This document shows positions 36,629 to 44,912 of a stretch of 64,000 nt of DNA, piece after piece. Within the stretch, counting starts at the first letter, position 1, and each line of letters opens with the position of its first letter. Below the pieces are notes generated by a model. It saw only the letters and a list, made by a program, of their open reading frames with translations. It did not search any database and was not told the origin of the DNA. Source of the stretch: Alphaproteobacteria bacterium (GTDB taxonomy: Bacteria > Pseudomonadota > Alphaproteobacteria > CACIAM-22H2); contig WGNX01000003.1 of assembly GCA_016124335.1 (NCBI GenBank), forward strand, positions 376,690 to 440,689. Direction: 5' to 3'. The position numbers and the translations under genes are program-made.

Positions 36629-36655
36629 GCGGCGCCGGGGTCGTCCCGGCGCCGC
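36629..36655 (+). repeat. Intercistronic hairpin after sugar-binding-protein gene 2
   Basis: Perfect 11-bp inverted repeat (GCGGCGCCGGG at 36629-36639 with 36645-36655), 5-base loop, 12 bases after the binding-protein stop and 30 before the permease start. No T tract. Confidence 0.7.
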
Positions 36656-36685
36656 AATCCGCCCTCTCGACCGGAGCGATCGCAC

Positions 36686-37642
36686 ATGGACACGGCAGCC
36701 GCGCAAACATGGGTCAGGCCCAAGCAGGAACTTGGTGCAATCGCCCGCCTGTTCGACTGGAAGCCGTTCCTCGTGACGATCTGCCTGCTGCCGGCGGTCG
36801 GGCTTCTTCTTGTCTTTCTCACCTATCCGCTCGGTCTGGGCATCTATCTTGCCTTTACCGACACCACGATCGGCCGCAGCGGAATCTGGGTCGGCCTCGA
36901 GAATTTCGAATTCCTGCTCGAAGACCGGCTGTGGTGGAATGCGGTCTTCTACAGCGTCTTCTACACAGGGATCGCGACGATCGCGAAATTCGGCCTCGGG
37001 CTGTGGCTTGCGCTGTTGCTGAACAACCATCTGCCGTTCAAAAGCATCCTGCGGGCGATCATCCTTCTGCCGTGGATCGTGCCGACCGTGCTTTCGGCAA
37101 TCGCGTTCTGGTGGATATACGATCCGCAGTTCTCGATCATCAGCTATCTGCTGACCGACGTCCTCGGCTGGCGGACCACGAACATCGATTTCATCGGAAC
37201 GCCGTGGCCCGCACGTTGGTCACTGATCGCCGCAAACGTGTGGCGCGGCATCCCGTTCGTCGCGATCTCGCTTCTGGCCGGCCTGCAGACCATTTCGCCT
37301 TCGCTCTACGAGGCGGCGATGCTCGACGGAACGTCCGGATGGCAGCGATTCTGCCACATCACCTTTCCGATGCTCCTGCCGATCCTGGCTATCGTGATGA
37401 CGTTCAGCATCATCTTCACGTTTACCGATTTCCAGCTGGTCTATGCAATCACGCGCGGCGGGCCGATCAATTCCACGCACCTGCTTGCGACGCTCGCCTT
37501 CCAGCGCGGCATTCCCGGCGGGCAGCTCGGCGAGGGCGCCGCGATCGCCGTTTCGATGATCCCGTTCCTCGTGTTCGCCACGCTTTTCAGTTATTTCGCG
37601 CTCGCGCGGCGCAAGTGGCAGCAGGGAGAAGCCGATGAGTGA
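36686..37642 (+). CDS. Carbohydrate ABC transporter permease (MalF-like), set 2
   Basis: A 318-residue permease: TM1 VTICLLPAVGLLLVFLTYPLGLGIYLAF, then TIGRSGIWVGLENFEFLLED in the periplasm, and the EAA loop SLYEAAMLDGTSGWQRFCHI before the last helices. A ~30-residue cytoplasmic N-terminus precedes TM1. Its end overlaps the next permease start by 8 bases. Confidence 0.94.
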   Translation: MDTAAAQTWVRPKQELGAIARLFDWKPFLVTICLLPAVGLLLVFLTYPLGLGIYLAFTDTTIGRSGIWVGLENFEFLLEDRLWWNAVFYSVFYTGIATIAKFGLGLWLALLLNNHLPFKSILRAIILLPWIVPTVLSAIAFWWIYDPQFSIISYLLTDVLGWRTTNIDFIGTPWPARWSLIAANVWRGIPFVAISLLAGLQTISPSLYEAAMLDGTSGWQRFCHITFPMLLPILAIVMTFSIIFTFTDFQLVYAITRGGPINSTHLLATLAFQRGIPGGQLGEGAAIAVSMIPFLVFATLFSYFALARRKWQQGEADE

Positions 37643-38558
37643 CGCGCATTTCCCGACCGCCGACGAAGAGGCGAACGCGCCGGCAAAGAATTCCGCCGCC
37701 GCGGCAGCCGAGCGCATGGCGTGGGACAGCCGTACGCGCCGGATGGTCACGATTTATCTGCCCTTGGCGTGCTTCGTCCTGATCCTGCTGTTTCCGTTCT
37801 ATTGGATGACGGTCACCGCATTCAAACCGAATGCCGAGCTTTACGACTACAAGACCTACAATCCGTTCCTGATCGGCTCGCCGACGCTCGAACACCTCAA
37901 GCACCTTCTGTTCGAGACCGCATATCCGACATGGCTCGCCACGACGATGACGGTCGCGGTCTGCGCCACGGCATTGTCGCTCGTCTCGAGCACGCTTGCC
38001 GCATATGCCATCCAGCGTCTGCGGTTCCGCGGCAGCCAGTATGTCGGTCTGGCAATCTATCTTGCCTATCTGGTGCCGCCGTCGATCCTTTTCATTCCGC
38101 TTGCGATGATGGTGACCTGGTTCGGTCTGTTCGATTCGCCCATGGCGCTGATCCTGGTCTATCCGACTTTCCTGATTCCGTTCTGCACGTGGCTTCTGAT
38201 CGGATATTTCAAGTCGATCCCCTACGAACTTGAAGAATGCGCACTGATCGACGGTGCCACGCGCATCCAGATCCTTCGCGAGATCACGCTGCCGCTCGCC
38301 GTGCCCGGTCTCATCAGCGCCGGCATCTTCAGCTTCACGCTGTCATGGAACGAATTCATCTACGCACTCGCATTCATCCAGTCGAGCGAGAAGAAGACGG
38401 TGCCGGTCGCGATCCTCACGGAACTCGTCACGGGCGACGTTTATCAATGGGGAGCACTCATGGCAGGTTCGCTGCTCGGCTCGCTCCCGGTTGCCCTCTT
38501 CTATTCGCTCTTCGTCGACTACTACGTTTCCTCGCTGACCGGTGCAGTCAAGGAGTAG
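37635..38558 (+). CDS. Carbohydrate ABC transporter permease (MalG-like), set 2
   Basis: A 307-residue permease with a ~40-residue charged cytoplasmic N-terminus (longer than usual), TM1 LACFVLILLFPFYWMTVTAF, EAA loop YELEECALIDGATRIQILREI and C-terminal YVSSLTGAVKE. Partner of the MalF-like gene in front. The gene is convergent with the dehydratase, with only six bases between stops. Confidence 0.94.
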   Translation: MSDAHFPTADEEANAPAKNSAAAAAERMAWDSRTRRMVTIYLPLACFVLILLFPFYWMTVTAFKPNAELYDYKTYNPFLIGSPTLEHLKHLLFETAYPTWLATTMTVAVCATALSLVSSTLAAYAIQRLRFRGSQYVGLAIYLAYLVPPSILFIPLAMMVTWFGLFDSPMALILVYPTFLIPFCTWLLIGYFKSIPYELEECALIDGATRIQILREITLPLAVPGLISAGIFSFTLSWNEFIYALAFIQSSEKKTVPVAILTELVTGDVYQWGALMAGSLLGSLPVALFYSLFVDYYVSSLTGAVKE

Positions 38559-38564
38559 CCGCTT

Positions 38565-40313
38565 TCAATGGCTCTCGCGCTTGACGGCGGCGCCCGAGTT
38601 GCCGACGAGGAAGTCGAGATCGGCCCCCCGGTCCGCCTGCAGCACATGATCGACATAGAGCCGGTAGTAGCCCCGCTCGCTCGGCCGCACCGGGGCTGAC
38701 CAACCCGCCCTGCGCCGGGAAAGTTCGTCGTCGGCGACGTCGAGATGCAGTCGTCGCGCGGCGACGTCGAGTTCGATCATGTCGCCATTGCGCACGAGTG
38801 CGATTGGCCCTCCTGCGGCAGCTTCAGGTGCCGTGTGAAGGACCGTCGTTCCATAAGCGGTGCCCGACATGCGCGCATCGGAAATGCGGACCATGTCGCG
38901 AATGCCCTTTTTCAGGATCTTTGCCGGCAACGCGAAATTGCCGACCTCGGGGAATCCGGGATACCCGCGCGGCCCGCATCCTTTCAGGACCATCACGCAG
39001 CTTTCATCGATATCGAGCGCCGGATCGTCGATCCGCGCATCGTAGTCTTCGATCGATTCGAAGACGACCGCACGCCCTCGATGCTTCATCAATGACGGAC
39101 TTGCCGCGGATGGCTTGAGGACCGCGCCGTTCGGCGCAAGATTCCCGCGCAGGACCGCGATGCCGCCCTGCGGCTTGAACGGTGCGGCAAACGGATAGAT
39201 CACGTCCGGATCGTGGCTTTTGGCACCTGCATTGTTCTCGCCGATCGTCTGGCCGGTCACCGTCAACGCGTCGAGATGCAGCCTGTGGCGGATTTCCGAA
39301 ATCACGGCGGGAATGCCGCCCGCATAGTAGAACTCCTCCATCAGGTACTTTCCCGATGGCATCAGGTTGACAAGGCAGGGCATGTCGCGTCCGAGCCGGT
39401 CCCAGTCATCGAGCGTAAGGTCGATGCCCATCCGGCCGGCCATCGCCAGCAGATGAACGACCGCATTCGTCGAGCCCCCGATCGCACCGTTCACCAGGAT
39501 TGCGTTCTCGAAGGCCTTCTTTGTCAGGACTTTCGAAAGACGCAGATCGTCCTTCACCATTTCGACGATCCGTCGACCGGCCATGTGGGCGAGTGCATAG
39601 CGCCGGGCGTCGACGCCGGGAATCGCGGCATTCGTCGGCAACGCGATGCCGAGCGCTTCGACCATCGAAGCCATCGTCGAAGCGGTACCCATCGTCATGC
39701 AATGGCCCGAAGAACGCGACATCGCCGCTTCGGCCTGCGAAAGATCGGCCATGGTCATCTGGCCGGTCTTCAGCCGTTCGGTGAATATCCAGCTGTGCGT
39801 ACCCGAGCCGAGCATCTCGCCCTTGTAGCGGCCGTTGAGCATCGGCCCGCCCGATACGACGATCGTCGGGATGTCGCAGCTTGCGGCTCCCATGACCAGT
39901 GCCGGGGTCGTCTTGTCGCAGCCGGTCAGAAGGACAACGCCGTCCATCGGTTGCCCGCGGATCGATTCCTCGACGTCCATCGACGCGAGGTTCCGGTAGA
40001 GCATTGCCGTCGGTCGCAGCAGGATCTCCGACAGGCTCATCACCGGGAATTCAAGCGGAAAGCCGCCCATCTCGTAGACTCCGCGCTTTACGTACTCCGC
40101 GATCTGCCGGAAATGGCCGTTGCAGGGCGTGAATTCCGACCAGGTATTGCAAATTCCGATGACCGGACGGCCGTCGAACAGATGATCGGCGCGACCCTGG
40201 TTTTTCATCCAGCTCCGGCGGCTGAACCCATCCCGATCCTGTCGCTTGAACCACGCGTTCGAACGCAGCTTGTAGCTTCGCGTGTCCTGGGGGTCGTCCG
40301 AATGTCCGCTCAT
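38565..40313 (-). CDS. IlvD/Edd-family sugar-acid dehydratase
   Basis: A 582-residue Fe-S dehydratase. Cluster cysteines are in ICNTWSEFTPCNGHF, LLTGCDKTTPAL and SSGHCMTMGTAST; the C-terminal RISDARMSGTAYGTTVLH is the conserved catalytic/substrate region. The ~580-residue length and WSEFTPCN motif are closer to L-arabinonate/galactonate-type dehydratases than to IlvD proper. It would convert an aldonate to a 2-keto-3-deoxy acid, feeding the Eda-like aldolase. Opposite strand to the set 2 transporter operon, so separately transcribed. Confidence 0.92.
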   Translation of the reverse strand: MSGHSDDPQDTRSYKLRSNAWFKRQDRDGFSRRSWMKNQGRADHLFDGRPVIGICNTWSEFTPCNGHFRQIAEYVKRGVYEMGGFPLEFPVMSLSEILLRPTAMLYRNLASMDVEESIRGQPMDGVVLLTGCDKTTPALVMGAASCDIPTIVVSGGPMLNGRYKGEMLGSGTHSWIFTERLKTGQMTMADLSQAEAAMSRSSGHCMTMGTASTMASMVEALGIALPTNAAIPGVDARRYALAHMAGRRIVEMVKDDLRLSKVLTKKAFENAILVNGAIGGSTNAVVHLLAMAGRMGIDLTLDDWDRLGRDMPCLVNLMPSGKYLMEEFYYAGGIPAVISEIRHRLHLDALTVTGQTIGENNAGAKSHDPDVIYPFAAPFKPQGGIAVLRGNLAPNGAVLKPSAASPSLMKHRGRAVVFESIEDYDARIDDPALDIDESCVMVLKGCGPRGYPGFPEVGNFALPAKILKKGIRDMVRISDARMSGTAYGTTVLHTAPEAAAGGPIALVRNGDMIELDVAARRLHLDVADDELSRRRAGWSAPVRPSERGYYRLYVDHVLQADRGADLDFLVGNSGAAVKRESH

Positions 40314-40419
40314 GCGTCTTCTCCCGGTCGAATGGCGGGCTTATGCCGCCTTGTCCGACCAGTCTGCCTTCCCCGCGTCCGTCCGGGCAACAGCCCACAG
40401 GTCCGGGACGATCAGAAAA

Positions 40420-41388
40420 TCAGCTGAAGTGGCTGGCCGGGCCCACGGACGGCCGTGGCTCGAAGGAAACACCTGCGACCGGCGTGATTTCGTAGGGAAC
40501 GCCAGCGCCCGCCAGGGCCATTGCAAGCGGCGAGAATTCGAGGCCCCCCGACCTGCCGCCGGACTGGAAACACACGACCTTTCGTTCGGCGGCAACCATG
40601 GTCGAGATCTGCCGCGCCAGCTCGCGATGGAAACTCTTGCCCGTCCATTCGGATCCGTCGATCACCATCCGCACTGCATCGCGCCGCGCGAGCGCCGAAG
40701 ACACCGATTCGACACCATGATCGAGAAAGAGGACATCTGCCTCCTGAAGTCGCCGGAGGGCCTTGAGCGACAGCATATCCGTATCGACGCGCGCATCGAT
40801 GATGCTCACATGGCCGCGGTGACTGCCGGCCTGAAGAAGCTCCCGGTCGACTTCCCGCGCGGCATTTTCCTCGCGTCCTGCCAGAACGAGATTTCCGACC
40901 GGCCCGTCAAGGACCCGGCGCCAGAACTGGCGTCGGGCGGCGGGATCGGGTACTGCACGCGCGATCCGACTGCGCAATTGGTGCGCAAACTGCGCCAGCC
41001 GTCCGATCGTCGCAGGCAAAAGAGCTTCGATCCGCGCCCTCAGTATCTGTGCAAGTACGGGCGACGCACCGCCGGTCGAAATCGCGACAATGACGGGCGA
41101 TCGGTCCACGATCGCCGGCCAGATGAAATCGCAGAGTTCCGGCTCGTCGACGACATTGACCGGAATGCCGCTCGCGCGTGCCATCTGCGCGATTCTTGCG
41201 CATTTGGCACGATCGGCATCCGCGCATATGACGACGGCAGCACCGGCGACACTCTGCGCGTCGTCCATGCGGCACACGACCGCGCCGGCATCTGCGAGTT
41301 GCCGTGCCTTCGCCTCGGCCGCGGACGACTTCCCCACGACGATCGCGCTCTTGCCCGAAAGATCGAGGAATATCGGCAGATAGCCCAT
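40420..41388 (-). CDS. Shortened CysG-like siroheme synthase with degenerate methyltransferase part
   Basis: A 322-residue protein (full CysG is ~457). ATG 41388 gives the CysG start MGYLPIFLDLSGKSAIVVG. The dehydrogenase/chelatase half is recognisable (VVDEPELCDFIWPAIVDRSPVIVAISTGGASPVLA, ARRQFWRRVLDG) but its nucleotide-binding loop reads GKSSAAEAKA instead of GGGxVAxRKA, and ~25 residues after it are missing. The uroporphyrinogen methyltransferase half starts at VSIIDARVDTDMLSLKALR, where GAGPGDPxLLT is expected, and stops after GVPYEITPVAGVSF, about half its normal length. It probably retains at most the precorrin-2 dehydrogenase/ferrochelatase role in making siroheme for the adjacent reductase. 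Confidence 0.8.
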   Translation of the reverse strand: MGYLPIFLDLSGKSAIVVGKSSAAEAKARQLADAGAVVCRMDDAQSVAGAAVVICADADRAKCARIAQMARASGIPVNVVDEPELCDFIWPAIVDRSPVIVAISTGGASPVLAQILRARIEALLPATIGRLAQFAHQLRSRIARAVPDPAARRQFWRRVLDGPVGNLVLAGREENAAREVDRELLQAGSHRGHVSIIDARVDTDMLSLKALRRLQEADVLFLDHGVESVSSALARRDAVRMVIDGSEWTGKSFHRELARQISTMVAAERKVVCFQSGGRSGGLEFSPLAMALAGAGVPYEITPVAGVSFEPRPSVGPASHFS

Positions 41389-41410
41389 CAGATGGCCGGT
41401 TCGGCGCCGT

Positions 41411-42955
41411 TCAATAGACGTCTCGCTGATAGCGGCGGTCGGCCGCGAGCTTCTGCACGAACGATTTCGCCGCCGCGGCATCCATTCCGCCATGTTCGGC
41501 GACGATCGCCTGCAATGCCGCGTCCACGTCACGCGCCATCCGCGAAGCGTCGCCGCAAACATAGAAATGCGCACCTGCCTTCAGCCATGACCAGATCTCG
41601 GCGCCGGCGTCGCGCATCCGGTCCTGCACATAGACCTTCCTGTCGCCATCGCGCGAAAACGCAAGATCGAGGCGCGTCAGCGTCCCATCGTCGAGCCAGC
41701 CTTCGATCTCTTTGCGGTATATGAAATCGCACTTTTCGTGCTGGTCGCCGAAAAACAGCCAGTTCTTTCCCCTGGCGCCGCTTGCCTGCCGCTCCTCGAG
41801 AAAGGCCCGGAACGGTGCCACGCCGGTTCCGGGTCCGACCATGATTGTCGGAACGTCGCCGTTCGCGGGAAGACGGAAACCGTGAGCAGGCTGAACAAAC
41901 GCCCGAAGACGCGAGCCCGGTGCGACGCGGGCCGCCAGATGGTTCGAGGCAACACCTTCTCGCGAGCGCCCATTGCGTTCGTACCGGACAACGCCAACCG
42001 TGAGGTGGACCTCGCCCGGATGCGCCTTCGGCGAAGAAGCGATCGAATAGAGCCGCGGCTGGATGTCTTCGAGCGCGCCCAGCATGGCATCCAGCGGCGG
42101 ACGCACGGCGGGAAACGCCAGAAGCAGATCGAGCAGGTCCGGATCGGCCGGCGCCGCACCGTCCGCACCGTCGAGGATCGCCTTGAGGGCCGACCTGTCT
42201 TCCGGATTCTCCGCATTTTGAAGCATCAGTTCGATGGCGGAATCGCCCGGACGGGCGATGTCGATCCGGCTTGCAAGCGCCTCGCGAAGGCTGCCGCGCC
42301 AGCCGCCGCGCTCCACCACCATTCCGGGATCCGCTCCAAGCGCCGCGATCGTCGCATCGACGAGTTCGGGCGAGACGGATACGAAAATGCCGAAGGCGTC
42401 GCCGACCTCGTAGGAAAGGCCCGAACCGGCAAGACCGAATACGACGTGCCGCGTGTCCTTGGCCGAGCCTTGCCCGTTGAGCGGTGTCGCTGCCTTGAAG
42501 ACCGCCTCGGCGACCAGACGGCCCGGCGGATGGGCCGCATCGGCACGTACGGCGGCGGGTGCGCCGGCCGCAGGCAGTTCGGCGACCAACGCACGCAGCG
42601 CCTTCGACGTTTCCTTGCCGCCGGGCACGCATTTGCCGAGCGACTTTTCCGCGCCGGATGCGATCGCTTCCGCGTAGCTTTTGCACTCGTAGCCGCATTG
42701 GCCGCAGTCGAGCTGTGCCATCGCCGACATGAGTCGCCGTGCCGGCACCCGGCCTTCGGAGAGTTTCAATCGCTCGTCGAGAAGCAGGGCCGGATCGTGC
42801 CACGGGAAATCCTCGGCGATCGCAGGTGCCGCCGGTGCAGCAGCCGGATCGGCCGTATCGCCGCCGATGAGCGCCGCGAAAAAGCCGTTCAGCCAGGCGC
42901 GCTGGGGCGGCGAAAACGGCGCTTCTTCGGGCAATTTCGGGACATAGACGGTCAT
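41411..42955 (-). CDS. FNR-type flavoprotein reductase with Cys cluster (sulfite reductase alpha-like)
   Basis: A 514-residue electron-donor subunit. The N-terminal ~90 residues lack any flavodoxin domain; around residues 80-115 there is a cysteine motif, LDCGQCGYECKSY...GKCVPGG, that could hold an Fe-S cluster. The rest is a CysJ/P450-reductase-like FAD/NADPH module: FAD motif RLYSIASSP, NADP motif VGPGTGVAPFRAFLEER and C-terminal FYVCGDASRMARDVDAAL with terminal RYQRDVY. Start overlaps the stop of the hemoprotein gene (ATGA), so it likely passes NADPH electrons to that reductase. Confidence 0.86.
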   Translation of the reverse strand: MTVYVPKLPEEAPFSPPQRAWLNGFFAALIGGDTADPAAAPAAPAIAEDFPWHDPALLLDERLKLSEGRVPARRLMSAMAQLDCGQCGYECKSYAEAIASGAEKSLGKCVPGGKETSKALRALVAELPAAGAPAAVRADAAHPPGRLVAEAVFKAATPLNGQGSAKDTRHVVFGLAGSGLSYEVGDAFGIFVSVSPELVDATIAALGADPGMVVERGGWRGSLREALASRIDIARPGDSAIELMLQNAENPEDRSALKAILDGADGAAPADPDLLDLLLAFPAVRPPLDAMLGALEDIQPRLYSIASSPKAHPGEVHLTVGVVRYERNGRSREGVASNHLAARVAPGSRLRAFVQPAHGFRLPANGDVPTIMVGPGTGVAPFRAFLEERQASGARGKNWLFFGDQHEKCDFIYRKEIEGWLDDGTLTRLDLAFSRDGDRKVYVQDRMRDAGAEIWSWLKAGAHFYVCGDASRMARDVDAALQAIVAEHGGMDAAAAKSFVQKLAADRRYQRDVY

Positions 42956-44733
42956 GCGCCCGCCTCGGCCGGTTCGTCGACCATCGCGCGCAGCGCATCG
43001 ATCTCGAATCTGTTCGCCCAGATATTGAAGCTCTCGCCCTTGGTGCGGCCGCGCTGCCAACTCCGCAGAAGGCGTTCGATGCGGACCGGCGCCTCGTCGG
43101 CTGCAACATCGCGCCACAACTCGCGCGCAAGTGTCGGCGCCGCACCCGCGCTTCCGCCGACATGGATATGGTAGCCCTCGACACTCGCCTCGCCCGTCTC
43201 GATCCTGCAGGCAATCAGGCCGATGTCGCCGACATAGTGCTGCGCGCAGGAATGATGGCAGCCTGTCAGATGGATATTGACCGGCATGTCGATGGCGACC
43301 CGTGTCTCGAGATATGTCGCGATCGCCTCGGCATGCGCCTTGGTGTTCGAGGCCGCGAACTTGCAGCCGGTATTCCCGGTGCACGCGACGAGCCCACCGC
43401 GCGGGTTCTCCGGCCGCCAGTCAAGTCCCAGCGCTTCGATGGCGGATTGCACGGCGGAGATGTCGGCGTCGGCGACACCCGAGATGAGGAGATTCTGCCA
43501 AACCGTCAGACGGATGTCGCCATCGCCATACTTCTCGGCAATGTCGGCAAGGCCGCGCATCTGACTGGCTTCCATCCTGCCGGCCGACATCACGACGCCG
43601 ATCCAGTTCCGTCCTGGCTGGCGCTGGGCGTGGACGCCTAGATGCGCGCCCCGATCGACCGGTTCGCGCGCGATGCAGTCCGCCAACGGGATCCTGTCGA
43701 GCGGCGCGCCGAACTTTGCTTCGACTTCGGCGAGAAATTTCGCCACGCCCCATTTGTCGAGCAGGTATTTCAATCGCGCCTTACGCCGGTCGGTGCGGTC
43801 GCCATGATCGATGAAGACGCGCAAGATCGCATCGCATATAGCGACCGCGCGCTCGGGTTTCACGACAACGCCGGTATCCCGCGCAAAGTCGCCATGCCCG
43901 GTGATCCCGCCGAGTTGCAAGCGGAACCACACGCCGGGCGCGACGGATTTTCCCTCCGGAACCCGAACGGCTGGCAGACCGATATCGTTCGTATCCTCGA
44001 GCACGCCGATCGTCCCGCCGCCATCGAACGCGATGTTGAACTTTCGCGGCAACGTGTAGAGGTCGCGATGATTCAGGATGTGATGCTGAAGCGCGCGCGC
44101 GAGTGACCGCGTATCGATGATTTCCTGGGGGTCGATCCCGGCCGAAGGGCTCCCGGTGATATTCCGGACATTGTCGGCACCCGTCCCCCGGCTGGTGAGT
44201 CCAAGTTCCTGGAGGGCGACCAGAAATTCAGGTGTGTTCTTCGGCGCGATCTCGCGAATCTGAAGATTGTTGCGCGTCGTGACGTGCGCGTAGCCGCCGC
44301 CCAGCCGTTCGGCCAGGCGGGCAAGACCGCGCATTCGGTAAGCGTCGAGCATCCCGTGGTGGATGCGCAGGCGACACATGAAAGAGTCCTGTGCCGGCGC
44401 CACGTAGAAGAGACCGAAAAACTTCGTAAGGAATATGTCCGTGCCCTTCGGCGGAATACCCGATTCGGCAGCGGCGACAAGCGCGTCCCATCTGTCGAGG
44501 GGCGGGGTCGCCCGCTTCGCTTTCTCCTCCGCCGTCAGCGTACCGCCTGCGGCGACGGTCCGGTCCTGCGCCGCGATCAGGATCGCATCCGGGCCCGTCG
44601 GAGCCACGCTCGACGAAGCGGACGGCCCCAGCATCGCCGGCATCCCAAGCGCGGCCCGCTTGGCCGCTACCCCGCTCGCGAAGCCGGCCAGATACTGCTT
44701 CTGCTCGTCGGTGAATTCCTGGTCCGGCTTCAT
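42952..44733 (-). CDS. nirA: NirA-family siroheme nitrite (or sulfite) reductase
   Basis: A 593-residue siroheme/4Fe-4S hemoprotein. Cluster ligands are the pairs C-x5-C in ACTGNTGCKFA and C-x3-C in GCHHSCAQHYVGDIG; siroheme/anion-binding segments include GGGYAHVTTRNNLQIREI, NVRNITGSP and TVWQNLLISG. It catalyses six-electron reduction of nitrite to ammonium (or sulfite to sulfide). Nitrite is preferred because of the FNT-family channel nearby and a sigma-54 promoter match 39 bases upstream. A ~60-residue Ala-rich N-terminal extension precedes the core. ATG 44733 is used; an upstream open extension is not conserved-looking. Confidence 0.88.
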   Translation of the reverse strand: MKPDQEFTDEQKQYLAGFASGVAAKRAALGMPAMLGPSASSSVAPTGPDAILIAAQDRTVAAGGTLTAEEKAKRATPPLDRWDALVAAAESGIPPKGTDIFLTKFFGLFYVAPAQDSFMCRLRIHHGMLDAYRMRGLARLAERLGGGYAHVTTRNNLQIREIAPKNTPEFLVALQELGLTSRGTGADNVRNITGSPSAGIDPQEIIDTRSLARALQHHILNHRDLYTLPRKFNIAFDGGGTIGVLEDTNDIGLPAVRVPEGKSVAPGVWFRLQLGGITGHGDFARDTGVVVKPERAVAICDAILRVFIDHGDRTDRRKARLKYLLDKWGVAKFLAEVEAKFGAPLDRIPLADCIAREPVDRGAHLGVHAQRQPGRNWIGVVMSAGRMEASQMRGLADIAEKYGDGDIRLTVWQNLLISGVADADISAVQSAIEALGLDWRPENPRGGLVACTGNTGCKFAASNTKAHAEAIATYLETRVAIDMPVNIHLTGCHHSCAQHYVGDIGLIACRIETGEASVEGYHIHVGGSAGAAPTLARELWRDVAADEAPVRIERLLRSWQRGRTKGESFNIWANRFEIDALRAMVDEPAEAGA

Positions 44734-44771
44734 GTCCAAATTCGTTCGAGGCGGATGTTGAACTCCAATCG

Positions 44772-44787
44772 AGCAACGGATGTGCCA
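44772..44787 (-). promoter_or_regulatory. Sigma-54 promoter upstream of nirA
   Basis: Minus-strand TGGCAC-ATCCG-TTGCT, matching the -24/-12 consensus TGGCAC-N5-TTGCW at every fixed base. Predicted start of transcription near 44761, about 28 bases before the nirA ATG. Confidence 0.75.
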
Positions 44788-44912
44788 CCGACAGGCTGTT
44801 TTATTATCTATTTGATTTAAATGACTATTCCCGGTTTTCCTGCGCAATCCCCAACCGCATTTTGAATTCTTTTGATGCGCAGCGGCTCAATTCCCGAGCA
44901 CGCCAGAGGCGC

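Noticed and set aside
44812..44825. FNR-like box TTGAT-N4-ATGAC upstream of nirA
   Set aside because: Only the left half matches the consensus; the right half has two mismatches in an AT-rich stretch.
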